Numbered from the stretch's first letter, positions 17,719 through 27,438 are shown. The stretch is 64,000 bases of DNA from Evansella caseinilytica (GCF_900107275.1 NZ_FNPI01000010.1:1-64000); one strand, 5' to 3'. Notes: a model not told the origin generated them from the letters alone. Program-made: numbers and translations.

Positions 17719-17747
17719 CCGCCGTTGTTTGCAGCGGCAACGGCGGA
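17719..17747. terminator. inverted repeat between convergent degU and the DUF3231 gene
   Basis: CCGCCGTTG pairs with CAACGGCGG around an 11-base loop. There is no clear U-run, so it is a weak terminator candidate, but it sits in the convergent gap. Confidence 0.4.
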
Positions 17748-17773
17748 GGCAGCAACCCGCGTATTGCGTATTG

Positions 17774-18328
17774 CTATTGTACCGGAGAACCCGGCGGATA
17801 ATAATACGGCGGAACTTTTATCCAGCCGCGCTTCCGCATCAATGTTTTTAATGTCGACCCGAAAGTTATCCACTCCGTGTAGAAGCGTATCCACATCATG
17901 CCGACATCGTTGCGAACAGCATTTGCTTGTGCATGGGCACATGTCTGCATGCATATCACCAATTTGAAGACGATCCCGTTGGAGATTTCCGCATCCGTCA
18001 ATTTTACTCCTAAAGGCACGTCCTTCGGGTCTGAATCCGGCTTTGCCGAAGTGACATCAGGCAGCGGAATCCCTTCCTTTTTCATGAACTCACCCAAAAG
18101 CTTTACTTGACCTTCACATATACGGACGATGTCTACCAGCATCTCTTTGATTTCATCGTCAGTGCTCGTGTTTAACCCTGTTTCTTCAAAGCGGATAAAC
18201 TCTTCCACCATCGTCAAATATCTCCAGCAGTCTCCGACTTCTATGACATGCAGCGGAGATGTCGGTTCATCGGCATTGTCGATGGCGAGCTTCAATGCAT
18301 TCCAGACAGCTTCCAATGGATTAGCCAT
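17774..18328 (-). CDS. DUF3231 family protein (spore-coat-like, ferritin-like fold)
   Basis: A 184-residue helical protein. Typical DUF3231 blocks are visible: PLHVIEVGDCWRYLTMVEEFIRFEE..LNTSTDDEIKEML near the N-terminus and LTDAEISNGIVFKL..CMQTCAHAQANAVRNDVGMMWIRF later, and a C-terminal Pro/Tyr tail (KVPPYYYPPGSPVQ). The family is found in spore formers and is distantly like the coat protein CotF; its function is not known. The start at 18328 has AAGGAGGG upstream. It lies between degU and degV, where B. subtilis has no such gene, so it is probably an insertion. Confidence 0.85.
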   Translation of the reverse strand: MANPLEAVWNALKLAIDNADEPTSPLHVIEVGDCWRYLTMVEEFIRFEETGLNTSTDDEIKEMLVDIVRICEGQVKLLGEFMKKEGIPLPDVTSAKPDSDPKDVPLGVKLTDAEISNGIVFKLVICMQTCAHAQANAVRNDVGMMWIRFYTEWITFGSTLKTLMRKRGWIKVPPYYYPPGSPVQ

Positions 18329-18615
18329 TTTTTTCTTTCCCTCCTTGCTGTAAAGCTGTTTTTCTTATTGTTTGTAAAAAAACAAATAGTATTTCATGAT
18401 TTTCACTCCAAGGTTGAGGAAAAAGCTGGAGAAGTTTTCAAGGTGGGAATATAGACAAGCTTTGACTACTCCTGCTATGATAAAAGGTGTTACCAGCCTC
18501 TATGGTTTTATCATTCACCACTTTGTCAGGCGGGTTTTTTGGATAAAAGCAATGATTTAACATCATCTCCCATTTATAGAGGCAATAATAACAATGGAAG
18601 AAGTGAGAACACCCA

Positions 18616-19464
18616 ATGAACAAAGTTGCGATAATGACAGACAGTACAGCCTACATACCGCTGCATATCCGTGAGGATCTCAACATCTCAATGGTGCCGC
18701 TAAATGTTGTTTTCGGCGAGGAAGCCTTTAAGGAAGAAATGGAGATTACGATCGAGCAATTTTATAAAGAGCTGAAACAAAAAGACACGCTGCCGACAAC
18801 CTCCCAGCCGGCGATCGGCTTGTTCGAAGAAGAATACAATCAACTGGCGGCAGCCGGTTACGAGGACGTTATTGTGATTACACTTTCAAGCGGGATCAGC
18901 GGAACATATCAGACGGCGGTTGCTGCGGGAAATACGGCAGAAGGCATCAACGTTCACGTTTTTGATTCAGAGATCAGCTGCATGGTGCAGGGCTTTTACG
19001 TGTTGAAAGCAGCAAAAATGGCAAATGAGGGAAAAACAACGGACGAGATTCTTCACCATTTGCAAGACATGAAAAGCACGACCCGCGCCTATTTTATGGT
19101 GGATGACTTAAATCATTTACATCGCGGCGGACGGCTAAACGGGGCGCAGTTGATCGTAGGAAGTCTTCTGCAAATTAAACCTGTTTTGCATTTTGAAAAC
19201 AAAGTGATCGTTCCGTTTGAAAAAGTTCGCACTGCGAAAAAAGCATTAAACTTGATTTTAACGATGCTGGATGATGATGTGAAAAAAGGAACACCGCTGC
19301 AAATAACAGTGATTCATGCCAATCGTCTGAACAAGGCAAATGAGATCGCAGCGGAATTGCGGCAAAAATATCCGGATTGTCATATAGCCGTGAGCTATTT
19401 CGGTCCTGTCATCGGCACTCATTTAGGAGAAGGCAGCATCGGTATTGGCTGGGCACAGCTATAG
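18616..19464 (+). CDS. DegV family fatty-acid-binding protein
   Basis: A 282-residue protein of normal DegV length. The N-terminal MTDSTAYIP motif, TTSQPAIG, ITLSSGISGTYQTA, VFDSEISCMVQGFYVLKA, DDLNHLHRGGRLNG and the C-terminal GPVIGTHLGEGSIGIGW are all present. Proteins of this family bind a long-chain fatty acid between two alpha/beta domains, and FakB members present it to the fatty acid kinase FakA. The place after degU is the same as B. subtilis yviA (degV). The start is supported by AATGGAAGAAGTGAG upstream, a modest ribosome site. Confidence 0.94.
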   Translation: MNKVAIMTDSTAYIPLHIREDLNISMVPLNVVFGEEAFKEEMEITIEQFYKELKQKDTLPTTSQPAIGLFEEEYNQLAAAGYEDVIVITLSSGISGTYQTAVAAGNTAEGINVHVFDSEISCMVQGFYVLKAAKMANEGKTTDEILHHLQDMKSTTRAYFMVDDLNHLHRGGRLNGAQLIVGSLLQIKPVLHFENKVIVPFEKVRTAKKALNLILTMLDDDVKKGTPLQITVIHANRLNKANEIAAELRQKYPDCHIAVSYFGPVIGTHLGEGSIGIGWAQL

Positions 19465-19572
19465 CCCGCCATCATCACAGTTGTTAAACCAGCAAAAAAA
19501 CACTGCTTTGTGCTGGGTAGGATGCTTTTATAGTGTAAAGGCACCTCGTTATTCGCCATCATCAATAAATGA

Positions 19573-19608
19573 GGGGGGCAAAAGGTTGTTTTCTCCTTTT
19601 GAGCCCCC
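19573..19608 (+). terminator. stem-loop after the degV gene
   Basis: GGGGGGCAAAAGG pairs with CCTTTTGAGCCCCC around a nine-base loop. A proper U-run is missing, so efficiency is unclear. The rest of 19465-19805 holds no gene. It should contain the comFA promoter, but no ComK box could be placed. Confidence 0.5.
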
Positions 19609-19805
19609 TGTGAACCGCTATTTCTTCTTTATACACCCCCAGTAAAAACAATGATCGCTCTTGCTCCATCTGTTTTATCCCACGACATTTTAAGCCATAA
19701 GCAAATGCTATGTTCAATATTCCACGGAATCACTGCCGCCAGGATCTGCGGCAACGAACTCTATTTCATTAGTTTACGATAACAAGGAGGGCTGACCAAA
19801 CGAAA

Positions 19806-21542
19806 GTGATCGAGGCAAGGCAGTCTAAAACAAATGAACAAGGAGTGTGCAGAATAATGCTCTTTTTTACCGTACCGCTTGAATGGTTCAGAAAGTGTCC
19901 GCTTCAGACCGCGAAGCGTTTCTTCCCTCATACGGTTCCAAAAAATACAGACGGCATTTGGTTGCTGCCAAATCCCCCGTTTTTCATGAGAAATGAATCG
20001 GAGCAAAGCAAATCGTATGCGCAATTGATAGCGTTGCTCACTGATTCCGTGCCGCTGTTGAAATCAAAGACGATCAACGACATTTATTCCTTTTCCCCGC
20101 ACCCTTATTTTCCGCCGCCAAATCTCCTTTTCCAAACCAACGCTGATTTGAAGAAAAAATTGAACGGGAGGCGCTTATTGCCGGACGAACTGTCGTTTTC
20201 GTTCGAGGAAATACAGGAACATGCAGCTAACGGCTGGATTCATTACACTCAAGGGCTTGTGATCAATCAAAAAGGCTGCAAATGCAACCGCTGCGGCAAC
20301 AAAGATCCGCAACTGTTCGGCAAATACAATTGTTTTCGCTGTAAACAGCCATGCGCTTATTGCCGCAGCTGCATCATGATGGGGCGAGTCACAGCCTGCA
20401 CACCGCTCATCACATGGGCGGACGCTCCTGGGCAAATAGCGCCCCGTTATTCAGCAGAAAAGCATGTAATGGCTTGGGATGGACGATTGTCTTTATATCA
20501 ACAAAAAGCCTCGGACGATCTGCAGCGGGTAATCAGCGATTATTTTCACCGAAAAATCGGGCAGAAAGCGTTCTTAATTTGGGCCGTCTGCGGTGCCGGA
20601 AAAACAGAGATGCTGTTTGCCGGGATTGAACAGGGACTGCGAAACGGCTTAAATGTGGCGATTGCCACGCCGAGGACGGATGTCGTCCTGGAGCTGGAAC
20701 CCCGCTTAAAGGCGGCTTTTCCGAAGACGGATGTCTATGCCTTATACGGCGGTGCGGAAGACCGCTTTGGCGGCGGAGAGCTGGTTATCAGTACAACCCA
20801 CCAGCTGTTACGCTATTACAAAGCATTTGATCTGATTATTATTGATGAGGTCGACGCATTTCCTTATTCCGTTGACCAAAAGCTTCAATACGCAGCAGCC
20901 AATGCCGCCCGTGAAAAAAGCCTGATTGTATATGTAACCGCAACTCCGAACAAGCGGATGATGCGGGCTGCGGAATGCGGGGAGCTGCCGCATGTCAAGG
21001 TGACGCGACGCTATCACTGTTTTCCTTTACCTGTCCCCCGGCTGAGCTGGGTCGGCGGCTGGCAAAAAATCGTATTATCCCGGCGAATACCAACAAAGTT
21101 GTTTTTTTGGATGGATTTTCAGTTGAAACGAGGAAAACAGATTTTTTTGTTCGTTCCGAATATACAGATCATTTCTTATATAGAGTCGACGTTAAACAAC
21201 AAACTAGGTGCAATGGTGGCAGGTGTTCATTCGGCAGATGAGGGGCGACGGGAAAAAGTGCGGCGGTTTCGTGAAGGTGCTATCCGTGTTCTTGTAACAA
21301 CGACAATTATGGAGAGAGGCGTCACTGTTAAGGGAGTGCAAGTAGCGGTGCTCGGTGCGGAAGATCGTATTTTTACCGAGGCGGCACTAGTTCAAATCGC
21401 CGGTCGGGCAGGACGCAGTCCGGAGGAACCGGATGGGGACGTTGTCTTTTTTCATAATGGCAGAACGAAGGAGATGCTGAAAGCAGTCCGCCATATTGTT
21501 CGTATGAACGAGCTGGGTGAAGCGGAAATCAAGGAAGGTTGA
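19806..21542 (+). CDS. comFA: competence DNA-uptake ATPase ComFA
   Basis: A DEAD-box-like helicase/translocase of the transformation machinery, acting on the cytoplasmic side of the membrane and thought to help pull in single-stranded DNA. A four-cysteine zinc site (CNRCG...CYRC-like CFRCKQPCAYCRSC, about 155-195) precedes helicase domain 1 with Walker A AVCGAGKTEM, TPRTDVVLEL, DEVDAF and TATP, then domain 2 with LFVPN, TTTIMERGVTVKGVQV and QIAGRAGR. It is 578 residues with GTG 19806; an ATG at 19857 with its own AAGGAG site is an equally good start and gives 561 residues. The N-terminal 100 residues extend beyond B. subtilis ComFA. comFC follows after six bases; comFB is absent. ComK-driven expression is expected from family knowledge. 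Confidence 0.96.
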   Translation: MIEARQSKTNEQGVCRIMLFFTVPLEWFRKCPLQTAKRFFPHTVPKNTDGIWLLPNPPFFMRNESEQSKSYAQLIALLTDSVPLLKSKTINDIYSFSPHPYFPPPNLLFQTNADLKKKLNGRRLLPDELSFSFEEIQEHAANGWIHYTQGLVINQKGCKCNRCGNKDPQLFGKYNCFRCKQPCAYCRSCIMMGRVTACTPLITWADAPGQIAPRYSAEKHVMAWDGRLSLYQQKASDDLQRVISDYFHRKIGQKAFLIWAVCGAGKTEMLFAGIEQGLRNGLNVAIATPRTDVVLELEPRLKAAFPKTDVYALYGGAEDRFGGGELVISTTHQLLRYYKAFDLIIIDEVDAFPYSVDQKLQYAAANAAREKSLIVYVTATPNKRMMRAAECGELPHVKVTRRYHCFPLPVPRLSWVGGWQKIVLSRRIPTKLFFWMDFQLKRGKQIFLFVPNIQIISYIESTLNNKLGAMVAGVHSADEGRREKVRRFREGAIRVLVTTTIMERGVTVKGVQVAVLGAEDRIFTEAALVQIAGRAGRSPEEPDGDVVFFHNGRTKEMLKAVRHIVRMNELGEAEIKEG

Positions 21543-21548
21543 CAATCG

Positions 21549-22460
21549 ATGCCAGCACGTTTTGGTGTATATGTCTTTCCTTGCAATATTAGGCTGGGCG
21601 AAGGCAGCATTCATTTTCGGATAAGGATGAACGGAAAAAAGGGGGAAGAAGAAATGAATCAACGGCAGGATGCAGTTCGCTGCCCGAAACGGTGTCTCCT
21701 TTGCGATCAAACGTTTGGCGAAGCCGTAAAGTGGACATGGATTTTCGGGCTGGAAGAAGAAAAAGCCATTTGTGACCAGTGCAGCAGCGCACTACAACGA
21801 ATTAGAGTAATCGGCTGTGAGGAGTGCGGTCGCCCCGGAATGATGGTGCCCAATCCATCAGAGGAGGCTGACCGATTGCAGCAGGAGCTTGCCCTGACAG
21901 GGGGCAGGAGAGCCGAACTGTGTGATGACTGTGAAAAATGGAGAACGATTCCTCCGTGGGATCGATTGTCTTTCCGACATCGGGCGCTGTACATATACAA
22001 TCCTTTTTTACAGGAGGTGCTTGCGCGCTTTAAATTCCGTGGTGACGCAGCCATTGCCCGGGTGTTTACCGGAGATTTACGTGCTTTGGCTGGCCGTGTT
22101 TGCCGCTATGATATAGTGACGGCGATTCCGTTAAAAGAAAAGCGCCAATGGGAAAGGGGCTTTAATCAAACGGAACTGCTTGCGGAATGCTTCTCTTCTG
22201 TTCCGTTGCTGCAGCGGATAAGCAGCTCGGAAGCAAAACAAAGCAAGCGGGGGAGGCGAGAGCGGTTAGATGCGGTGAAAGGCGCTTTTCGCCTTGCGGA
22301 TAAATATCGCAGAAATGTGCAAGGGAAACGCATCCTTATCGTGGATGATGTATATACTACCGGAGCAACTTTGCGGAGTGCAGCGGAAGCTATTTACGAA
22401 GCCGGAGCAACGGAAGTAGCTGCGATTACCGTCGCCCGGTCGGTGGGAAAAAGCACTTAG
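21549..22460 (+). CDS. comFC: competence protein ComFC (phosphoribosyltransferase-like)
   Basis: A 303-residue (or 268 if the ATG at 21654 is used) protein needed for transformation. A Cys-rich N-terminal zinc site (CPKRCLLCD, CDQC, CEECG, CDDC) precedes a phosphoribosyltransferase-type domain with RALYIYNPFLQEVLARFKFRGD, IPLKEKRQWERGFNQTELLA and the PRPP motif ILIVDDVYTTGATL. The ribosome site AAGGAAGG inside the end of comFA favours 21549; GGGGGAAGAAG upstream of 21654 favours the shorter form, which starts nearer the conserved cysteines. Coupled translation with comFA is likely. Confidence 0.94.
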   Translation: MPARFGVYVFPCNIRLGEGSIHFRIRMNGKKGEEEMNQRQDAVRCPKRCLLCDQTFGEAVKWTWIFGLEEEKAICDQCSSALQRIRVIGCEECGRPGMMVPNPSEEADRLQQELALTGGRRAELCDDCEKWRTIPPWDRLSFRHRALYIYNPFLQEVLARFKFRGDAAIARVFTGDLRALAGRVCRYDIVTAIPLKEKRQWERGFNQTELLAECFSSVPLLQRISSSEAKQSKRGRRERLDAVKGAFRLADKYRRNVQGKRILIVDDVYTTGATLRSAAEAIYEAGATEVAAITVARSVGKST

Positions 22461-22603
22461 TTATTCCACCGAAGAAGGCGGGCGCCGCAGTTGGTTGCGT
22501 GAAGAAGATATTACCAGTCATTTTTATTATAGAAAGGACTCTACAAAAATTCGACACTTTCCGATACAATAAATAAAAGAGTAATTGGAGGGGGTCTGAT
22601 CAA

Positions 22604-23059
22604 ATGGCGGATTTAGCCAATTGTCCTAATTGCGGGAAGGTGTTTGTTAAAGCTTTGCGTCCTGTATGTGATGCCTGCTATCGCGAAGTAGAAGAGAAGT
22701 TTGATACCGTATATACATTTATTCGCAAAAGCAGGAATCGATCTGCTACAATAGACCAGGTTTGCGAGGAGACCGGTGTGGAAAAAGACTTGATTATCCG
22801 CTTTATCCGCGAGGGGCGTTTGCAATTATCGCAGTTTCCAAACCTTGGCTATCCTTGTGAAAAATGTGGGGAATCAACAAGGGAAGGAAGATTGTGTTCC
22901 AAATGCAAAAAGGAAATTAACGACGGGCTCCGGGAAGTCCGGAAAAGTCCGGATCGCGAGGAGAGGAAACCGCTTCGGCACAAGTCGCTGGCAGCGGAAA
23001 ATAATGATCTGCCGGACCTGGAATCTTCTTTATACGAACGTTTTAGAAGAAAAGACTGA
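22604..23059 (+). CDS. yvyF: flagellar operon protein YvyF
   Basis: A 151-residue protein of the TIGR03826-type flagellar operon family. The N-terminal zinc ribbon has CPNCGKVF..CDACYREVE, a helical MerR-like central part (SATIDQVCEETGV...IRFIREGRL) follows, and a second CxxC pair (CEKCG..CSKC) lies near 85-105. The C-terminus is charged and probably disordered. The function is unknown, but it is consistently found between comFC and flgM. GGAGGGGG precedes ATG 22604. A terminator and a repeat separate it from flgM. Confidence 0.92.
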   Translation: MADLANCPNCGKVFVKALRPVCDACYREVEEKFDTVYTFIRKSRNRSATIDQVCEETGVEKDLIIRFIREGRLQLSQFPNLGYPCEKCGESTREGRLCSKCKKEINDGLREVRKSPDREERKPLRHKSLAAENNDLPDLESSLYERFRRKD

Positions 23060-23102
23060 GTATTCATCCTATTTCATTAAGTTACTTAAAAATATTGTTT
23101 CG

Positions 23103-23147
23103 AAAGGTGTTTGAAAGGGAGAGACCAACCCTTTCAGACGCCTTTTC
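23103..23147 (+). terminator. terminator after yvyF
   Basis: AAAGGTGTTTGAAAGGG pairs with CCCTTTCAGACGCCTTTT (one mismatch) and ends in TTTTCTTA. Confidence 0.8.
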
Positions 23148-23154
23148 TTATCAG

Positions 23155-23456
23155 AACGTGATCCGTCGAAGCTATGCTTGCAGAGGAAGAGACATTGAGT
23201 GGAGCCGATGCATTCTTTTCAGGCCGGCTGTGATAGATTTTCTCGGAGCCAGGATGGTGACATTCCGCCGTTGCTCACAGGACGTGAGCGGAACTTAGGC
23301 GGAATTGGAGGATGGCGACATTCCGCCGTTGCTCACAAATGCAACCTGAATGTGCTTCATCAAGTCAATTTGCGTCGAGTAACCTTGAGACGCTGGACGT
23401 GAGCGGAACTTAGGCGGAATTGAGCGCATCGTGCGGAACCATTGCCTATTTGAACA
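23155..23456 (-). repeat. interspersed repeat, family B copy 2 (inverted)
   Basis: Read on the minus strand it starts GTTCAAATAGGCAATGGTTC, then CAATTCCGCCTAAGTTCCGC and CACGTCC, an inner copy of the same block, GCGGAATGTC, GGCCTGAAAAGAATGCATCG and finally GGCTCCACTCAATGTCTC. The tail matches 45.68-45.71 kb base for base over about 25 positions. Two AATTCCGCC/GCGGAATG units lie in tandem within it. It fills the gap before the flgM promoter. Confidence 0.78.
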
Positions 23457-23599
23457 CGGTTTTTAAGAAAAGAGGAAAAAATATAAAGCATTTTTTAAAA
23501 AGCAATTCTTATAAAAACGGACCGGTTTCATTTGTTCTTCCCGCTACATTGAGTAAAAGTATCGAGAAAAAATGTAAAGAAGAGTTTTTTGTGGAAAAC

Positions 23600-23626
23600 T
23601 AAACATATAGGAATTTTAGTCGATAT
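23600..23626 (+). promoter_or_regulatory. sigma-D promoter of the flgM operon
   Basis: TAAA (23600-23603), a 15-base spacer and GTCGATAT (23619-23626), against the consensus TAAA-N15-GCCGATAT: one mismatch. It lies 55 bases before flgM, so sigma-D would drive its own anti-sigma factor. Confidence 0.85.
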
Positions 23627-23680
23627 ATAGTATAGATAATACTTCGTGAGATTTATTTTTCCGAGAAGGAGGTTTGAAAG

Positions 23681-23938
23681 ATGAAAATCTACTCAATGCA
23701 TTCAATGAATATTTACCGCAAGCAACAGGAATGGAGTGGTGTGAAATCCCACGCTTCCAACAGCAAGCGTGATGAAGTGAATATTTCAGCAGCAGCTAAA
23801 AAAATGCAGGATTCATCAAAAATAACGCAGGAGCGCCAGGAAAAGCTGGAAAAAATAAAGGCGGAAATCGATAGCGGCACTTATAAGGTTAATGCGCAGG
23901 AAGTTGCCCGGAAGTTTTATGAGTTTTGGTCTGAATAA
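23681..23938 (+). CDS. flgM: anti-sigma-D factor FlgM
   Basis: An 85-residue protein of normal FlgM length. The N-terminus is polar and flexible. The C-terminal half shows the family pattern DEVNISAAAKKMQD...ERQEKLEKIKAEIDSGTYKVNAQEVARKFYEF, the sigma-binding part. FlgM holds sigma-D inactive until the hook is finished. AAGGAGG precedes ATG 23681. It opens the operon flgM-flgN-flgK-flgL-yviE. Confidence 0.96.
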   Translation: MKIYSMHSMNIYRKQQEWSGVKSHASNSKRDEVNISAAAKKMQDSSKITQERQEKLEKIKAEIDSGTYKVNAQEVARKFYEFWSE

Positions 23939-24010
23939 CCTGTTTCCTTTTATAAAACAGTCCGGCATGACATTTTACGGAGCGATGCAGGCGAATTTAA
24001 ACTTAGGGAC

Positions 24011-24517
24011 GTGAAACCATTGACAGAGGAATTCATCCAAATTTTTAACGAAATAACGGAGGTACATGAAGCGATTTATGCGGCTGCGGTAAGAAAGCAG
24101 GAAGGAATCGTCACGGGAGAAATGTCAAAGCTTGAAGAAGTGCTGAAAGAAGAATCTGCGCTGATTCAACAGCTGAGAAAATTGGAGAATACTCGTCAGC
24201 ACCTTGTCCAACGTTATGTTGAGGAAAAGGGGCTTGAAACGGAAAATATCACGATGGAGAAGCTGCTGCCGTTTTTTCCGGAAGCTGAACAAGAAGAACT
24301 CTACGACAGGCAACAACAGCTGCTTCAAATCATTGGTAAGCTAAAAGAGCAAAATGAATTGAACCAACAGCTTTTGGAGGATTCGTTGAGTTTTGTCACC
24401 ATGTCCCTTGACGCGTTTACTCCGCAAAATGAGTTTAATAACTATCGTCATCCGAGCGGAAAACAGGAGGACGATTTCGAACCGGGAGGCCGTTCTTTGT
24501 TTGATACCAAGGCTTAA
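24011..24517 (+). CDS. flgN: flagellar chaperone FlgN (YvyG)
   Basis: A 168-residue helical protein matching FlgN-type export chaperones, which hold the hook-filament junction proteins FlgK and FlgL before export. The sequence is mostly long charged helices (about 5-125), as expected, and a polar tail. GTG 24011 (MKPLTEEF) is used; a weak TTAGGGA site precedes it and the in-frame TTG at 24020 is an alternative. flgK follows after 56 bases. Confidence 0.88.
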   Translation: MKPLTEEFIQIFNEITEVHEAIYAAAVRKQEGIVTGEMSKLEEVLKEESALIQQLRKLENTRQHLVQRYVEEKGLETENITMEKLLPFFPEAEQEELYDRQQQLLQIIGKLKEQNELNQQLLEDSLSFVTMSLDAFTPQNEFNNYRHPSGKQEDDFEPGGRSLFDTKA

Positions 24518-24573
24518 GCTGTACGGAATATCGATTACGACAACATTTTTTATGTAAGGGGAGAAACACGAAT

Positions 24574-26208
24574 ATGACATCGACATTTCATGGATTGGAA
24601 ACTGCCCGGCGCGCCATGTCGTCACATCAAGTGGCGCTGCAGACAGTCGGGCATAATATTGCAAACGCCAATACGGTGGGATATTCCCGCCAGCGGGCAA
24701 ACTTGACAGCAACGGAAGCATATCCGAGCCCGGCTTTTAATAGTCCAAGCATTCCGGGACAACTCGGAACTGGAGTAAAGGTAGGGGAAATACAACGGGT
24801 TCGCGATTCGTTTCTGGATGCGCAATTTCGCACGGCAAGCACTAACTACGGATATTGGGCTGCACGCTTTTCTGCGCTGACAAGAATGGAAGATGTCATG
24901 AATGAGCTGTCGGATAACGGATTGTCCAACACGCTGGACCGCTTTTGGCAGTCACTGCAGGATTTGTCCGTGTATCCAGAGGATAACGGCGCCCGTTCGG
25001 TTGTAAAAGAACGAGGATTAGCCTTGGCAGAAACTTTTGCGTATACTTATAACTCGCTGCAAGCCGTTCAGGATGATTATAAAAATCAACTGGAGGTACA
25101 GCAGGAAAAAATCAACTCGCTGCTGCGGCAAATCGACAGCCTGAATAAACAAATCGCTGCCGTAGAGCCGCATGGCATGCTGCCGAACGATCTATACGAT
25201 CAGCGCGATTTGCTAGTGGACGAGCTGTCAATGTATATGAACATTAAGGTGGAGCAATTTGGAAGCGGCGGACTTTCCAGCGCCGCAGCGGAAGGGCGCT
25301 ATACAATCAAGCTGTTGGACGCCAACGGCCGTGAGACAGGGGTTACCCTTGTGGACGGGGCGGCATTGGAAACCCGTGAAATGCGCTTGTCCTATGATGA
25401 TGACACCGGATTGGTCAATGGTATTTATTTCGCAAAGCAATCGACACTACAAGGAGTGGAGAGTGTTGACGAGCTCGCGGGGAGAGGCGGAGTCGTTTAT
25501 TTTTCGAGCCTCGACCAATTCACTACGTCAGGTGCGCTTCGGGCAACAATTGAAGCCTACGGCTACATCGATGCCAATGGGAATGAAAAGGGCGAATTGC
25601 CGGAAATGCTCGCACAGCTTGATTTGATGGTTTATACGTTTGTTGAAGCATTTAACGAAGTGCACCGCAGCGGCTGGAGCCTGTCAGAAATTAACGCCGG
25701 GGAGAAGGCAAATGGCGGCGCAGGTTACGATTTCTTTACGTATGAGGATGGGACCCCGATTACGGCCGATAACATGAAAGGAGCAGCGCAGAGATTGACT
25801 GTTAATCCGGAGATAATTAGCAATCTCGATAATATCGCGGCGGCGACATCAAAAGATGGCGCAACAGCTTTCAGCGGTGACGGCTCCAATGCGCTTGCCC
25901 TTGCAAATGTTAAAAGCGCTAGCCTGCAGTTCGGCAACAAAACAACAACTTTGGAAAGCTATTTTCAAAGTGTCGTAGGTGAATGGGCGGTCAAGACAAA
26001 TGAAGCGGACCGAATGACAACGAACACGTATACGCTGCTGAATGCCGCAGAGGATCGCCGCCAGTCAGTGAGCGGCGTTTCGCTGGATGAAGAAATAACA
26101 AACCTGATTCAGTTCCAGCATGCATATAATGCTGCTGCGAGAAATATTACCGTTATTGATGAAATGCTCGACCGGATCATAAACGGCATGGGTATTGTTG
26201 GACGATAA
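24574..26208 (+). CDS. flgK: flagellar hook-associated protein FlgK (HAP1)
   Basis: A 544-residue filament-hook junction protein exported by the flagellar secretion system. The N-terminal rod motif LETARRAMSSHQVALQTVGHNIANANTVGYSRQR and the C-terminal SGVSLDEEITNLIQFQHAYNAAARNITVIDEMLDRIINGMG are full FlgK signatures. The central part (about 200-450) is the variable domain. GGGGAGAAA precedes the ATG. Length is normal for Bacillus. Confidence 0.97.
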   Translation: MTSTFHGLETARRAMSSHQVALQTVGHNIANANTVGYSRQRANLTATEAYPSPAFNSPSIPGQLGTGVKVGEIQRVRDSFLDAQFRTASTNYGYWAARFSALTRMEDVMNELSDNGLSNTLDRFWQSLQDLSVYPEDNGARSVVKERGLALAETFAYTYNSLQAVQDDYKNQLEVQQEKINSLLRQIDSLNKQIAAVEPHGMLPNDLYDQRDLLVDELSMYMNIKVEQFGSGGLSSAAAEGRYTIKLLDANGRETGVTLVDGAALETREMRLSYDDDTGLVNGIYFAKQSTLQGVESVDELAGRGGVVYFSSLDQFTTSGALRATIEAYGYIDANGNEKGELPEMLAQLDLMVYTFVEAFNEVHRSGWSLSEINAGEKANGGAGYDFFTYEDGTPITADNMKGAAQRLTVNPEIISNLDNIAAATSKDGATAFSGDGSNALALANVKSASLQFGNKTTTLESYFQSVVGEWAVKTNEADRMTTNTYTLLNAAEDRRQSVSGVSLDEEITNLIQFQHAYNAAARNITVIDEMLDRIINGMGIVGR

Positions 26209-26263
26209 GTAAAGTTTTTTTGAAGAGTCGCTATTGGAATGAAATGAAAGTTGGTGAAACTGG

Positions 26264-27433
26264 ATGCGGGTTACGCAATCGATGTTAACAAATAATTCGT
26301 TACGCTATTTAAGTCAAAGCTACAGGCAACTGCAAGTTCTGCAGGATCAGCTCTCTACCCAGAAAAAAATCAGCCGTCCATCGCAAGATCCTGTTGTGGC
26401 GATGAACGGTCTTCGCTACCGGACACAATTAACGGAAGTGGAGCAGTTTAAGAGGAATCTTGCCGAGGTTTATAACTGGATGGAAAGTGCCGATTCCGCA
26501 CTGGATCAGTCAACGGAGGCGCTGCATCGCATCCGCGAGTTGACAGTGCAAGTATCCAATGATACGTACGAAGAAAGTCAACGGGCCAACGTGGCCAAGG
26601 AAATCCAACAGCTGCGGGAGCATCTTGAGGCGCTGGCAAACACGAAAGTGAACGGAAAATACATTTTTAACGGTACGAATACAACCAATGCTCCGCTTGA
26701 CACAAGCTTGTTCGATGTCGGCCTTGGAGTATTCGCGGCAGCAGCCGACGGAGAATATGAACCAGGGGAATTTACGCATGTCATCACGCATAACAGCGAG
26801 CAATACGAACTGGTCGAAAAGAATGGCGATGAAATGATTTTCCGCAGCGTGCAGGATGGCAACAAGACGATTCAAGTGAATCTGGATGGTACTGGAACAG
26901 CGGAGTCGATTACCCATTCGCATTCGTACGTGAATGCAGAAGGGGTAACGGTAACGGACACAAAGGATCTGGCCGAACGAGAAGTGGTGGCGTTCCATCG
27001 GAATGCTGTTTCCACTAACAGTGAAAAAGTGGAGATTGAACTTCTGAAAGGCGTTACTGTTCCGGTGAATATTGATGCGGGCAGCGTGTTTTCTCTCACT
27101 TTGTTTGGAGATATTATCCAGCTGGAAAAAGCATTGCAGGATCCTTCGACGTCGGCAGAAGAATTATCCGCCATGATTGAGAACTTTGATCGCCAAGTGG
27201 ATACTTTTGTCAGCGAGCGGGCTGAACTCGGTGCTCGATATAATCGCGTGGAAATGATTGACCTCCGAATTCAGGATCAGGAAGTTATCGCTAAACGAAT
27301 TTTGTCCGATAATGAAGATGTGGATATTGAAAAGGTCATAACCGAGCTTCTCACTGCAGAAAATATACATCGAGCGGCATTATCCGCTATGTCACGAATT
27401 ATGCAGCCGACGTTATTGGATTTTATCCGTTAG
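26264..27433 (+). CDS. flgL: flagellar hook-associated protein FlgL (HAP3)
   Basis: A 389-residue junction protein. The N-terminal RVTQSMLTNNSLRYLSQSYRQLQVLQDQLSTQKKISRPSQDPV and the C-terminal part with ARYNRVEMIDLRIQDQEV and an IEKVITELLTAENIHRAALSAMSRIMQPTLLDF coiled coil identify FlgL. The variable mid-domain covers about 130-290. A GTTGGTGAAACTGG leader gives a modest ribosome site. A perfect palindrome follows the stop by five bases. Confidence 0.97.
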   Translation: MRVTQSMLTNNSLRYLSQSYRQLQVLQDQLSTQKKISRPSQDPVVAMNGLRYRTQLTEVEQFKRNLAEVYNWMESADSALDQSTEALHRIRELTVQVSNDTYEESQRANVAKEIQQLREHLEALANTKVNGKYIFNGTNTTNAPLDTSLFDVGLGVFAAAADGEYEPGEFTHVITHNSEQYELVEKNGDEMIFRSVQDGNKTIQVNLDGTGTAESITHSHSYVNAEGVTVTDTKDLAEREVVAFHRNAVSTNSEKVEIELLKGVTVPVNIDAGSVFSLTLFGDIIQLEKALQDPSTSAEELSAMIENFDRQVDTFVSERAELGARYNRVEMIDLRIQDQEVIAKRILSDNEDVDIEKVITELLTAENIHRAALSAMSRIMQPTLLDFIR

Positions 27434-27438
27434 ACTAG